A stretch of DNA of 64,000 bases from contig CM060173.1 in the NCBI GenBank assembly GCA_030549775.1, forward strand, positions 26,602,032 to 26,666,031, in the 5' to 3' direction. The position numbers and the translations under genes are program-made. The stretch's first letter is position 1. Each line of letters begins with the position of its first letter. This DNA comes from Tamarix chinensis. Its lineage: Eukaryota > Streptophyta > Magnoliopsida > Caryophyllales > Tamaricaceae. The notes beneath the pieces were generated by a model, which was given only the letters and a program-made list of their open reading frames with translations, made no database searches and was not told the DNA's origin. Positions 34,599-45,099 of the stretch are shown here, in pieces.

Positions 34599-35980
34599 TT
34601 ATACTTGTATGTTCTCACTCTCACATATTTTTCCACTCCTTATTACCATTGCATTAGCTGACTCAATGTTTTCTTTTGGATTGGGTATGGTACTACTAGT
34701 TAGTTTCCTAGGATCATCTAATTGTTTCAGCTTAGTAACAACTTCTCCCATTTGACACTCTGTATTTAACACTCTCTTTTCCATTTTTAATTGGCTTTGT
34801 ATCAACTTATTCTGTCCATTTGTCAATGAATCAAACATCTTGTCATATTTGTCACTAGTTGGAGTTTTAGAGGATCCACCTTGTGGTTTTTGATAGAAAC
34901 ACAGTGCCATGGTTGAAACATAGAGGATTAAGAACATTATTATTATTATCATTCCAATGGAAATTAGGATATTTGCACATATTTGGATGATGAGCATTTG
35001 AAAATCTAATAGGATTTGTTTGCTCATGATTCTCTCCTCTAATCATTTATGGGCCTTTATCACTAGGATTTCCTATCGCTAAACATACTCCACATGTAGC
35101 AACAACTCTGGTAGTTGTGGCAATCAATGAAACAAGAGTAGCGAGTTAGCTAAGTTTATCATCAAATTTACTTACACTTACTTCATTTACTCTTGCATGG
35201 GTGGAGATGCCATCATATTGTTATGTAGTAGAGACTTATTTTTCAATAAAGCTTGAGTTGAAGTGGGATCCTCATCCATGAAAGAGCTACCACTAGATGC
35301 ATCTAACATGTTCCTCTCAAGTGGATTGAGTCCCTTATAAAAGTATTGTAGCAAGTTCTCTTCCTTTATCCCATGTTAGAGGCACTATGATAGCTAGGCC
35401 TTATACCTATTATAGTAAGCATGGACTTCTTCATTAGGTTCTTGATGTAGCCCAATGATCCTTTTTCTCAACAATGTGACATGTGAAGCAAGAAAATACT
35501 TGTCCAATAATGCACTAGCTAAAGTATCCCAAGATTAGAATTGCCATGTAGGTAACTTATAGGGTCAATCCTTAGCACCATCCACAAAGGTAAGTGGAAG
35601 TGCCTTAAGCTTCAAGATTTGAAGATCCGCATCATTAAGGCACATAGAGACACATATAAACTAAAACTCCTTTAGAAACTTATTAGGATCTTCACTAGGG
35701 AGCCCATAGAACATGTGAAGTCAGTAAAGTAAGTTACATTGGAGCTCAAAATATTTTTCCTTACCAATAGTAGGCTCGGGATAACAAATACATGTAGGGA
35801 CCACTTATTATATATTGTGGGCTGCCAACTCTTGCAAACTCCTATTAGCTTCCATAAGAGCAAAGTAGAAAGGCTTTTTTATTAGTGATCTATTGATATT
35901 TAAAGCCTCTTATTCTAAGTCTGATGATGATGATGAAGAGCGAAAAATCTCATCTTCTGCTTTTGGTGATGAAGGATAAT
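34599..35980 (-). pseudogene. Athila gag remnant
   Basis: Around 35720-35650 LPSEDPNKFLKEF matches the lineage motif GLxxEDPxKHLxEF. Broken frames down to 35230 include the LRKRIIGL and LLQYFYKGLNPLERNMLDAS segments (LLIQYFYEGLxPxDRxMLDAA in relatives). The open stretch 35027-34599 (142 codons) covers the coiled-coil-like C-terminal part and ends NPKENIESANAMVIRSGK, the conserved link to protease. Many stops. The N-terminus is not defined. Confidence 0.75.
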
Positions 35981-36147
35981 TATAAATGTTTAAATTTCTA
36001 ATGGCTCAAATAGATTTATCTAATTCAAGGTTCACTACTAAAATCTCTCCTTATAGATTCTCTCTTGTATGCATTCACTAGAGATTACCTACAATAAGAA
36101 AAAAACCATAGATGAGTAAACTACATTAGATATATATAAAACACACA

Positions 36148-36191
<44 letters not shown>
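36148..36191. repeat. (AAT)n microsatellite
   Basis: About 14 uninterrupted AAT/ATA repeats occur in the Athila leader between gag and the primer-binding site. A second, shorter run is at 36395-36424 inside the LTR fragment. Confidence 0.9.
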
Positions 36192-36192
<1 letters not shown>

Positions 36193-36250
36193 TCAAGAAA
36201 AAACACACATGACACTAAAAAAATACTAGCAAAATAAAGGCAAAGCTGCC

Positions 36251-36270
36251 AATTACCGATAATGATGCCA
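36251..36270 (-). promoter_or_regulatory. Decayed primer-binding site (tRNA-Asp type)
   Basis: On the minus strand TGGCATCATTATCGG follows the LTR end (CCACACCA) after five bases. It matches the Athila/Tat site TGGCGCCGTTGCCGGGG if CG and C are allowed to become TG/CA/T. This position and type independently support the Athila assignment. Confidence 0.65.
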
Positions 36271-36275
36271 AAATT

Positions 36276-36614
36276 TGGTGTGGTTGTAGTTGTAACACAA
36301 TTTAAACTTTCTTGTTATCAATTGTAGTATTGGTAAATAAGGATATTGATCTATACCAAAAATTGAGAGGGCTTTTCTTTATTTAGCTAGCTTATAAATA
36401 ATAATAATAATAATAATAATAATAACTCTAAATCAAATAAAAATAAATAATAAGAAAAACATAATAATGGGGGTTTTAAAAATATAGAAAATAATAAAAA
36501 TAATATATGAATGCAAATATGATGAATGTGCTAGAGAAGTCAAAATCCACCACTATACTAGGTCAGAATACAATAATAATTTCTAAGTCATCTTTTAATT
36601 ACAAGAAAGAGATT
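36276..36614 (-). mobile_element. Athila 5' LTR, truncated
   Basis: It matches 23177-23535 of the 3' LTR through AAAGAGA[T/C]TG and then stops abruptly at 36614. The next base starts sequence homologous to the Tekay LTR interior. About 1.4 kb of this LTR is missing. Confidence 0.8.
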
Positions 36615-36888
36615 GCAGTCAACCCCCATTACCCCATCAAGTAATCCCTAACTTCTTGGTTGTCCACACTCAATCTCACCAGTCTCATCTCCCTTTATCT
36701 TATGAATGTTAACTCAGCCTTGCCTCTATACCTTTCCTTTCTTATCCATTTTCATTTCTCACTTATTGCTCTTGCCCTCTTCTCCCTTCTCTTTCAAGAA
36801 AATTTCCTCAAGTGTTGAGCATCATTCCATTTTCCCTCTTCTTCTCTCTATTGAGAAAAATAGATACTTTCCTTGATTTTTCCCCTTC

Positions 36889-37819
36889 TGATGAATATGA
36901 GATCCAAATTAGGTCATTCTAAGATGTGGTGTCTAATTAAGTTTAGATCAACCAAAATTAATAGTAGAATGGGAAAGGATTTGAGAAGATGAAATTGATT
37001 CTTGGTAATTCATTGAATTAATACCCACAAGAACCACCTAAGGTTTACCTAATAGGATAAATATAGGAAGATTTTCTAAGAACTTCAAACTCCTACACTA
37101 GAGTTGAAGAAGAGTGACACTCGATTTTGAGAGAAAAAAGTGTGTACCCAAAACAAGTTGTTCCTTGTTTCATTCTTTGCTTGGCACTTATAGATGGAGT
37201 GTAGGATTAAAAGTAACTAATAAATGTGAGTTGAGCTAAAACAAATGAAGAAAACTACGTAATACACCACCCATGTAATTGGGGCATGGGTTATTTTTGT
37301 GTGGGTTTCAAATAGGGGGATCTTTTAACATATTTCCAACACATGTAGCTGCCACTTAATTCACAAGGAAAGAGATAAGGATTATTTTAATCTTGTAAGG
37401 GATAAAAATAATTAAAGAATGCCTTCTAGTATTTCTTGTTCTTTCTAAAAATCTACATTATTCTTCCTAAAAATCTACATTATTCTTCCTAAGTGATGAA
37501 AAGGACTTGTTATATAGCTTGAGATGGACTTGTAGCATATTTTGTATGGATAATGTGGGTGCAGAATGGGCTGCATTTTTTTGGACATTTTGGGGCTAAA
37601 AAAATGAGCTAAAAAGGGTGGTAAAATAGGGAAAATGTGGCTTAAAAAGTGGGGTTTTAATTTTTGGTGGTGGTAAAGGTTGAAAAGTTTTACATGGCTT
37701 ACATGAATAGTTTTCTTAAGAGTGATTAATTTGTCCAAGTGAGGAAAGTTTTGTGACTCTTAAATTTATAAAAATTAAGGGCAAGAGTGTGATCATCAAA
37801 TGAGGATGGTCCCACACCA
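36889..37819. mobile_element. Probable 0.93-kb solo LTR in the Tekay left LTR
   Basis: The segment is absent from the right LTR. It begins TGATGAATATG and ends CACACCA, and is bounded by CCTTC (36884-36888) and CCTTA (37820-37824), a 4-of-5 target-site duplication. No coding sequence is present, and the family is unknown. It could instead be ancestral LTR sequence lost from the right copy, but the TG...CA ends favour an insertion. Confidence 0.5.
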
Positions 37820-38464
37820 CCTTACTTGTACGAGCATTACATTCCTTTCTCTTATTCTAATCTTAGTTTTAGTTCTATCTTACTTTCCCTAAGTAAGAAA
37901 GAATTAAGGTTGAGAAAGGTTGAAGATTTCATCTCTTCCTTGACACCCTATTTTTGAGAAAAAAAAGATGGTGTTTTGTGTTCTTCTTCTTATTCTAATT
38001 TTCTTTAATTTTAATGAAGTTTTGAAAGATGACTTTTAATGGTTTTAAATTTGATTCTCTTTGGAGTCAGAGCTCTACTAGATAGCCACCAAGTAGGTGC
38101 TTTTGTGCTAGAAGAATTTCTTCAAGGTAAGGGATTCTTATCTTTAAGATAAATGGGGTTTTGTGGTGTATTGGGGTTCCATGTGTATGGTGTGTATGTG
38201 AGCATAATCTAATTTTTATTCTATAAGTTGATCATGTGGTATAATTCTTCCCAAGATAGTTTTGCTAGATTTCTCTAATTTAATGCATATGTTGGCCATT
38301 TAAGCATGATTCGTTTGAGTATGTACATTACCATGTATCCATATGATTCTATGTGTGAAATATGTATTTTTATGTGCGTTTTGATATAGAAGAATGTTAT
38401 GATTAATATGGTAAATTGTGGAAAATTTTGGTGTATGTATCACAAGTTTAGGTAGTGTTTTACC

Positions 38465-38925
38465 CAAACCAGTTGATCGGTCCCTCAAACCCATCGATCG
38501 GTTATGCGAGCAGTCAAATGGTTTGGAGTTTTGGATTGATTGGTCGCAAGATCGGTTGATAAACTAGTCTATTGGTTTCAATGAACAATCAATCAATTAG
38601 TCAAACCCATTGACTAATGTCCCTACAAACCAAAATTGTTTCATCTCTACTTAGACCCATTGATCGGTCGAACCAAACAAGTCAATTGGTTTCTCTGATC
38701 AGTTGTTCAGTTGGTCAACCCATTGACTAGTTTCTATGCAGGCCAAAATAGGTTGGTCTTTGCTTTAACCCATCGACTAGTTGGACTAAACCAGTTGAGT
38801 GGTTCCCATGAATAGTCTATCAGTAAGGCCAATCAATCGACTGGTTTTTTGGTGTGGTCCTAGTTTAAGTCGGGTACGACTAGACCAGTTCGTAGGTCCT
38901 AAGGATCGATCTATTTGTCCGACTG
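38465..38925. repeat. CCAGTCGATTGGTT-type palindromic array, Tekay left LTR
   Basis: About 15 degenerate units of 20-35 bp are built on CGATTGGTT or its reverse complement AACCAATCG (for example CCCATCGATCGGTTATG, CAATCGACTGGTTT). The homologous array in the right LTR is 56095-56530, with a short one at 49660-49760. Confidence 0.75.
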
Positions 38926-39447
38926 AATGCCACTTAGTTTGATATAATTTGTTCTATTTCTTTTTGCCTTATATGTTGATACCTCCATATATTTGGGAAT
39001 TTAATCTGGTTAAGTTTGGTGTCATCTTTAAACACCCAAGTAGTGGATTTTATTCCTTTTGATGTATTTGGTGTTAGCACTTGGAAACACCCAATTGGTG
39101 GCTTTAATACCTTGTGATGTGTTTGGTGTTATCACTTGGAAATACCTAATTTGGTTAAATAATGGAATTTAATTATTTTAGGTGTTATCACTTAAAAACA
39201 TCCAATATGGTTATATGTGGATTCTATTGTAATTTGTGATATCACTTAAAAATATAAATTAATGGTATAAGATTTTGTTCAAGCCTTTTTCTCTACCTCT
39301 TGGGGTAGCTGCTAGGAGTTAGTGTATGGGTTTCCCTTGGTTATATTTTCACCCAGTACCTATTTCCTTCTCTACTAGGTTATGGTAGGTAGGAGGTATA
39401 TGTATATTTTTGAGGTATAGGATTATACTATTACAGGCCAACATGGC

Positions 39448-41130
39448 TAGAGGTGGTAATTAGATTGAGTGTGTGGGGTTCGGGTTCGGTTATAGCAGGT
39501 CGGGTCGTTCTTTGATCGGGTCATTTTTCTTTTTCGAATCGGTTGTGGGTTGCATCAGGTCATTTTGGGTTCAAGTCATTTCGGGCCATTGTCTTGTTTG
39601 GGTCAAGTCGGTTCTGGGTCTGGTCATTGCATTTTCAGGTCATTTAGGGTTAATTTGTTGGGTCAGGTTCGGGTCATTGTAGGTTAACTTGACTGCTAGG
39701 GTTGAGTTGGCTTCGGGTTATTTTCTAGTTAACATGACTAGGTGGGATATGCTTATTTGGATCATTTTGTGCAATTTGGCGGGTTGGGTTTGAGTAGTTA
39801 TGGGTTAACTTGATGGGTTAGGCCGGGTCAAATTTGGGTCTAGGTAATTATCATTTATTATATTGTAAATATTAGGGACAATCATAAGATTACTAGTACA
39901 GATAAATGAAATAAGAATATAAGATGCGCTTTATTTTCACAAGTAAATAAAAAAGGTATTTATAAATTTTAGAAATAAAGAATATTGCATGATTTAATCT
40001 AACTACGATATTTATCATTTATTATCATTTATTTGATTACTTAACAAAAGATAATTTTATAGAATAAAGGTGATTATAATATGACTATACAATGTATAAT
40101 TATCATTTATTACATTGTAAATATTAGAGGAAATCATAAGGTTACTAATACAGATAAATAAAATAAGAATATTAGATGCACTTTATTTTCACAAGTAAAT
40201 AATAAAGATATTTATAAATTTTAACAATAAAAAACATTGCATGATTCAATCTAACAAATATATTTATCATTTACTATCATTTATTTGATTACTTGTTTAT
40301 TAAATTATTATTATGACTTCTTAATGTTTTATTTTTGTGTGGAAATTTTTATGAGGATATCATTAATAAAGGTGATCATTATATGATTCAATCTGGCAAT
40401 GATATTTATCATTTATTATCATTGATTTGATTACTTAAGAAAGATAATTTTATAAAATAAAAGTGATTATAATATGAATAAACAATGTATAATTATCATT
40501 TATTACATTGTAAATATTAGAGACAATCATAAGATTACTAGTATAGATAAATAAAATAAGAATATTAGATGCACATTATTTCATAAGTAAATAATAATGA
40601 TATTTATAAATTTTAACAATAAAAAATATTGCATGATTCAATCTAACAAATATATTTATCATTTACTATCATTTATTTGATTACTTGTTTATTAAATTAT
40701 TATTATGACTTCTTAATGTTGTATTTTTGTGTGGAAATTTTTCTAAGGATATCATTAATAAATAAGGATGTCTAGGGTAAAAGTATGAAAAATAAGTATA
40801 ATTTATAAAACACTATATTTTCAAAAGCTTTAAATGAATAATAAAATATGTGTAATTTATTATTATTATAATAGATTTTGATGTTTGGTCTCATCAACGT
40901 CTGGTCGGGTCAACATCACGTTTGGTCAATGTCGGGTCAGATTACTATTGGGTTAGGTCTATAATGGGTCATGGGTTGGGATCGGGTAGGGTTAGGTCCA
41001 TGTCCGATTAATTGTTAACGAGTCAGTGCTGGGTCCGGTCAATGTCGGATCAGGCTTGGGTATGGTTGGGTAGCTAAACTTTTCAAGTTTTATCGGGTCG
41101 AGTGGGTCAAGTCAACTTTTACCAACTCTA
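39448..41130. mobile_element. Non-autonomous hAT-type DNA transposon (1683 bp), TSD AACATGGC
   Basis: An exact 8-bp target duplication AACATGGC (39440-39447 and 41131-41138) flanks 12-bp terminal inverted repeats TAGAGGTGGTAA and TTACCAACTCTA (one mismatch). The right Tekay LTR has the empty site at about 57115. Both subterminal regions (39475-39845 and 40880-41120) are dense in GGGTC/GGTCA words, the usual pattern of hAT elements. The middle is an AT-rich internal repeat. No transposase is present, so movement would have needed one supplied in trans. The 69-codon frame at 39473 reads through the GGGTC repeats and is not a gene. Confidence 0.9.
39846..40760. repeat. Internal tandem repeat of the hAT element, three units
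   Basis: Units start with AATTATCATTTATTA(T/C)ATTG at 39846, 40098 and 40491. They share ATTAGATGCACATTATTT-like and CATGATTCAATCTAACAA-like segments. Unit lengths differ (252, 393 and about 270 bp) because unit 2 carries an extra TTTGATTACTTGTTTATTAA...GATATCATTAATAAA part, which also ends unit 3. Confidence 0.75.
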
Positions 41131-42269
41131 AACATGGCATCAGTGTCCAACTCAAGTGGGTGAAGTATCCTGGTACAAGCCCCATAACACTTTGTATTAT
41201 CCATTGCTTGGGGGTGGTGTGTAGTATCCCAACTTTTTAGCCCTTGAAATAGAGACATTAAAGGTGTGGTGGGTGAAGTATCCTAGTATAAGCCCTTTTG
41301 GTGTACTTCAACCATGTGTGGTGGGTATGGTATCCTAATTTATGGCAGGTGCACTCGATGTATGGGGGTGTGGTATCTCTAAAGAAAGCCCCTTTAATGT
41401 ATCCTCACCTTATGTGATAGGTGTGGTATCCCATTGTGATTTATTTGTGCTGCCATAACTTTTGTTCATGGTGGAGAACTAGGTATGGTCGAACGAACTA
41501 TCTTATTAACTGGAATTTATATGGTCATAAAAGGATGAATTCTTATATGGTTTATATTGTATAGATTTCATGTATTTACTATATTCCTATACTTCTATGA
41601 TTTTCATGCAAGCATGAATTATTATATTATTACATGAGATTAAGTGTTGAGTTATATCATTATGATATCACCATGGTATTATGTAACTTCAATGTGCTGT
41701 ATGAGCCCTACCATGTTTTAGGTAGTATGTTTTACTAGTACTTCACCATACTGATACTATACTTGTATGGTCACTATGGTGATCTAGCTCTTATTCTAGG
41801 GAGTAGAGGATGATTTAAAGGGTTATGACTCTCAATTAGAGTATGGTGAGTGTGATGACGTGGGCCTTTAGTGGGCTATTGCTTGGGGTTGGAGGTTTAT
41901 TTCTCTGCTTGAGAGTTAGGCTAACTGGTTAGATGTGCTTTGCCCACTACGTTGGTTGGGAAATTTTTGTATTTCTAGTTATTTAAAATCTTGGTTCAAT
42001 TTCCTGTGTTTGATTTTGTAAACTATCATAATCATTATATAAATAATGTTTTTATAGCCTTTATTATCTTGTATTGTCATGTTAATGTTATGAGCATGCA
42101 TCTTTTGCTCATTGTTCCATTTTTTCTTGTATCAGGCATGTGTTAGGTAATGATCATACCTCTCTCATGATTGTTATGGCAGTAACATTCCCTAGTTTTG
42201 TTTTCCAACTACTTCCACATTGTCTTAGAGTCAAAATTTTCTGGTTAAAAAATTAAGGGTATTACAAGT

Positions 42270-42281
42270 TAGTATTAGAGT
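42270..42281 (+). promoter_or_regulatory. Decayed primer-binding site (initiator tRNA-Met type)
   Basis: TAGTATTAGAGT, four bases after the LTR end, matches the plant Ty3/Ty1 site TGGTATCAGAGC at 9 of 12 positions. All differences are compatible with G-to-A or C-to-T decay. The following TATATGGTTTTAAATCC is also typical of this group. Confidence 0.65.
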
Positions 42282-43214
42282 ATATGGTTTTAAATCCTAA
42301 AGTTGTTTTACAAAAAAATAATTTCTTTAGTTTCATCTAAACTTGTAGAATCCGGTTTAGTCTACAAGCAGGCATTAGTTAGGGTTAGGAGTTGGCCTTA
42401 ATTTTATATAATAGGACTAACTTCTAGCCTTATGTGTAATAAGGTGCCCTCATGTGTACTAATTATATAATTAGTAGTTGATTCCTTTCTAACTTTACTT
42501 AGTATTCTAAGGTTTTGATGGCTGCTAATCGGTAACTTGTAATACCCCCAAATTTACTACTGAAAAATTTCGTTTAAATCCAAAAGGTTTAGCGGAAGTA
42601 AAAAGATAAAATTGTAAACTCAGGGGATTACTGCCACACTTAGTACCAAACCGGTTCACTCCTACCGTTCCAGAACTAAGTGCTAAGGCTAAATAAATTT
42701 AACAATAAACACGAATCATTAGTAAACATAAGTCATACAGAAATCAGAGTGCGACTTAGGATTACAAACCAAAGAGTATGTTTTTCAAAACATAAAGCAT
42801 GGTACAAAACACAACTAAAATACGATCATATAAAGTCCAATAAAAGAACAGGTTCGACCGAGTCGCTCTCGATCCTCAAGTCAGGTTTAGGCTCAACGCT
42901 CAGCCCTACCCGATGCCTCGTAGGTGTCGTAGGCATCGAAGATATCATCTCCTACCTGCACAAGTTCAAATGGGACTTCTGCTTGTGGGAATGAGCAGCA
43001 CCCATGAAACGGGTGATCAGTACGCTACGTACTGAGTAAGGTAACAGATGTGCTAAGGCCAACACATAGAACACATGATACAAGGATCAACACATAGGCA
43101 ACATACAATAACACACATGATAAGGCCTAGTTACTTTCCTGGTGACCTATTCTTTATTCTCATTAATAATATGTTCATTCCACACATATTCTTTAATAGT
43201 CCATGTGAGTGCGG

Positions 43215-43580
43215 GAACTCCACTATTATAGCCAGTGGAACGGAAAGTATACATTCAGGGCAGAACGCTCCTGACCACTATTATTTGCCAGTGGACCAGT
43301 CTCCAGGGCAAAATGCTCCTGGCCACTATTATTTGCCGGTGGACCGGTCTGGCCCCGACTCACATGGTGTTTCGTTGTAAGTACTTAGTGTATTTCCCAT
43401 AGTTTAACTTACTTGCTTTGGTTTGTCGAGTACAAAATCCCCCACTATTATAGCCGGTGGACCGGAAATTATACAGGGCAAAACGCTCATGACCACTATT
43501 GTTTGCCGGTGACACGGTCCCTAGGGTACCCTAGCTCCTAGCTACTATTATTTGCCGGTGGACTGGTCTAGGCTCGGCTC
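43215..43580. repeat. CCACTATTATTTGCCGGTGGACCGG-type units (6), left arm of E5
   Basis: Units lie near 43222, 43278, 43325, 43443, 43493 and 43546, reverse-oriented, separated by CAGGGCAGAACGCTCCTG or similar. The spacing (47-118 bp) follows the same pattern as in E6. Confidence 0.85.
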
Positions 43581-43584
43581 AACA

Positions 43585-44095
43585 ATCTTTCACTTTACAT
43601 GATTAGTGTCTTATCTGTGTCTTATTAGATAACATTCCACCCTTGACATGCATGTCATCGACGTTCTACTGCTTTTCTCTCAAGAGGGCCCGTCCCATAT
43701 TTTGAGACTCCTGCACCCTTTATCACACCCCGACATCCTTTCCCTCTTGCACTCACACATAATGAAAAACCAACTCCTAAGAGTGTAGGTTAAGCCCAAC
43801 ACCCTATGACATCGACCCCACCTATTCTCAACCTCTAGGGTGGGATAGCACGTGGAATGAATGTCATTAGGTGTTGGGCCTTAACCCACATCCATAGGAG
43901 TTGGTTTCCTTTGTGTGTAGTTGTAAAGGGGAAAGGATATTAAGGAGTGATAAGGGGAAAAAGAGTCCCAAGACATGGGACGAGCTCTCCTGGGAGGGTG
44001 AGTGTGGATATAGTCAAGCATGCATGTTGAGGGTATAATAATTATCGAATAAGACACGCATAAAGTACTAATCACTTAAAGGGGAAGATTTTTGA
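43585..44095. repeat. Inverted-repeat centre of E5
   Basis: Sequence 43585-43815 is the approximate reverse complement of 43860-44095. CCAACTCCTAAGAGTGTAGG (43762-43781) faces CCACATCCATAGGAGTTGG (43887-43905), GAGGGCCCGTCCCATATTTT faces ATGGGACGAGCTCTCCTGG, and GACATGCATGTC faces AAGCATGCATGTTG. The spacer is about 45 bp. Confidence 0.8.
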
Positions 44096-44099
44096 GCCA

Positions 44100-44460
44100 G
44101 GCCCAAACCGATCCACCGGCATAATAGTGGTCAGGTGCCGGGGTGCCCTGGAGTCCGAGCCGCCGGCGTATAATAGTGGATAGGTGCGTTCTACCCTATA
44201 AGTGACCGATCCATCAGCTATAATAGTGGGGGATCCCAAGCTCAGCAAACCAAACATTAAGTTACAAATAAATCATGGGGAAGATACGTTCTAATTACAG
44301 TGAAACACCATGAGAGTCGGGGCCAGACAGATCCACCAGCATAATAGCGGCCAGGAGCGTCCTGCCCTGGAGACTGACCCACCGGTATAAAATAGTGAAT
44401 ATGTGCGTTATGCCTTATGAGTGACCGATCCACCGGCTACAATAGTGGGGTTCTCGCACT
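44100..44460. repeat. CCGGTCCACCGG/ATAATAGTGG units (6), right arm of E5
   Basis: Forward-oriented units lie near 44107, 44160, 44207, 44330, 44380 and 44428. Many CC/GG positions are decayed (GATCCACCGGCATAATAGTG). They mirror the left-arm array. Confidence 0.85.
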
Positions 44461-45099
44461 CTCATGGATTCATAACGATTATGATGTGAATCGACTATAA
44501 TTACCAGAGATCTAAAAGAATAAGTAAGTCTGATTAGACCATAGCCGACCTGCGTCAGCTTTATTATTACATGTTGCCTATGTGATTGTGCTATGTGTGT
44601 TATGTTGTATGTTTGTATGCTTGGCCTTAGTGCACCGGCTACCTTACTCAGTATCGAACCTGTACTGATACTACCTTAGTTGAATGGGTCCTGTGATGAT
44701 CCACTGATGGTGGGGAGCAGACCTCTTGTGCAGGTTTACAATCGGGTATTATTTTGGGGTGGAAGGCTTGACTTGAGTGAGTAGGCGATCCGGAATTTGA
44801 TCTGTCAGGTTTTATCTTGTTTGACTGTATTCCTCTTTGGAAGTTACAAGTATTGTATTTAAATTTCCTAGGGCTTTGTAATATACTTTTAATTTCTCGT
44901 ACTCTGATACGATTTTAAAAATTCGGATTTATTTGTTTGACAGGTTTTAGCCTTGAATCTAACATGAGATAGGTGGTTGACATTTATCTTGTGTTAGATG
45001 TGGCGGTAAAATTTCCCAAATCCTCTTCTAGCTTCCGCTTTATTCTTTAAAAAAAAATTAGGAGTGAATTTTGGGGGTGTTACATAGCTTGTGTGTTTC

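Larger units (their letters stand above)
23177..36614 (-). mobile_element. Athila-lineage Ty3/gypsy retrotransposon with two nested solo LTRs
   Basis: In minus orientation the parts run in order: truncated 5' LTR (36614-36276), primer-binding site, gag, protease, RT, RNase H, integrase, a long non-coding 3' part, polypurine remnant, and 3' LTR (27199-23177). The protein wording (ILDLGASINFMPYSIY, LLLGRPFTSTARTNIDIH, DQEKTTFTCLFGTF) is that of the Athila/Tat branch, closest to Athila. Solo LTRs E3 and E4 are nested in the 3' LTR and integrase. All domains carry stops. No env-like ORF, often present in Athila after pol, was recognised. Confidence 0.85.
36615..42266 (+). mobile_element. Tekay left LTR, 5'-truncated, carrying a solo LTR and a hAT element
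   Basis: It is homologous to 55180-58233 along its length after removing 36889-37819 and 39448-41130. It ends AAGGGTATTACA at 42266, next to a primer-binding site. The first ~0.53 kb present in the right LTR (49523-50054) is missing. The LTR contains an array of CGATTGGT-type palindromes (38465-38920) and repeated TGTTTGGTGTTAKCACTTGGAAA words (39070-39250, written to 20 bases: TGTTTGGTGTTATCACTTGG). Confidence 0.8.
42538..45084. mobile_element. E5: LTR-family derivative built as a large inverted repeat
   Basis: The left end is TGTAATACCCCCAAATTTAC (the 3' LTR end in reverse) and the right end is TTGGGGGTGTTACA (a 3' LTR end in forward orientation). The flanks TAACT (42533-42537) and TAGCT (45085-45089) are a 4-of-5 target duplication. 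Both arms carry the 3' half of the LTR in opposite orientation: stem-loop, CAGTACG palindrome, CCGGTCCACCGG-type array and the GACATGCATGTC region. They meet in a spacer near 43816-43860. The arms are diverged, most of all at the outer ends. The insertion sits between the primer-binding site and gag of the Tekay element, just after a possible gag start (ATGGCTGCTAATCGG, 42518). Confidence 0.75.

Noticed and set aside
36148..36191. (AAT)n as a possible origin or structural element
   Set aside because: It is an ordinary microsatellite in a decayed retroelement leader.
39473..39682. 69-codon frame rich in Gly, Phe, Ser
   Set aside because: It is translated GGGTC subterminal repeats of the hAT element.
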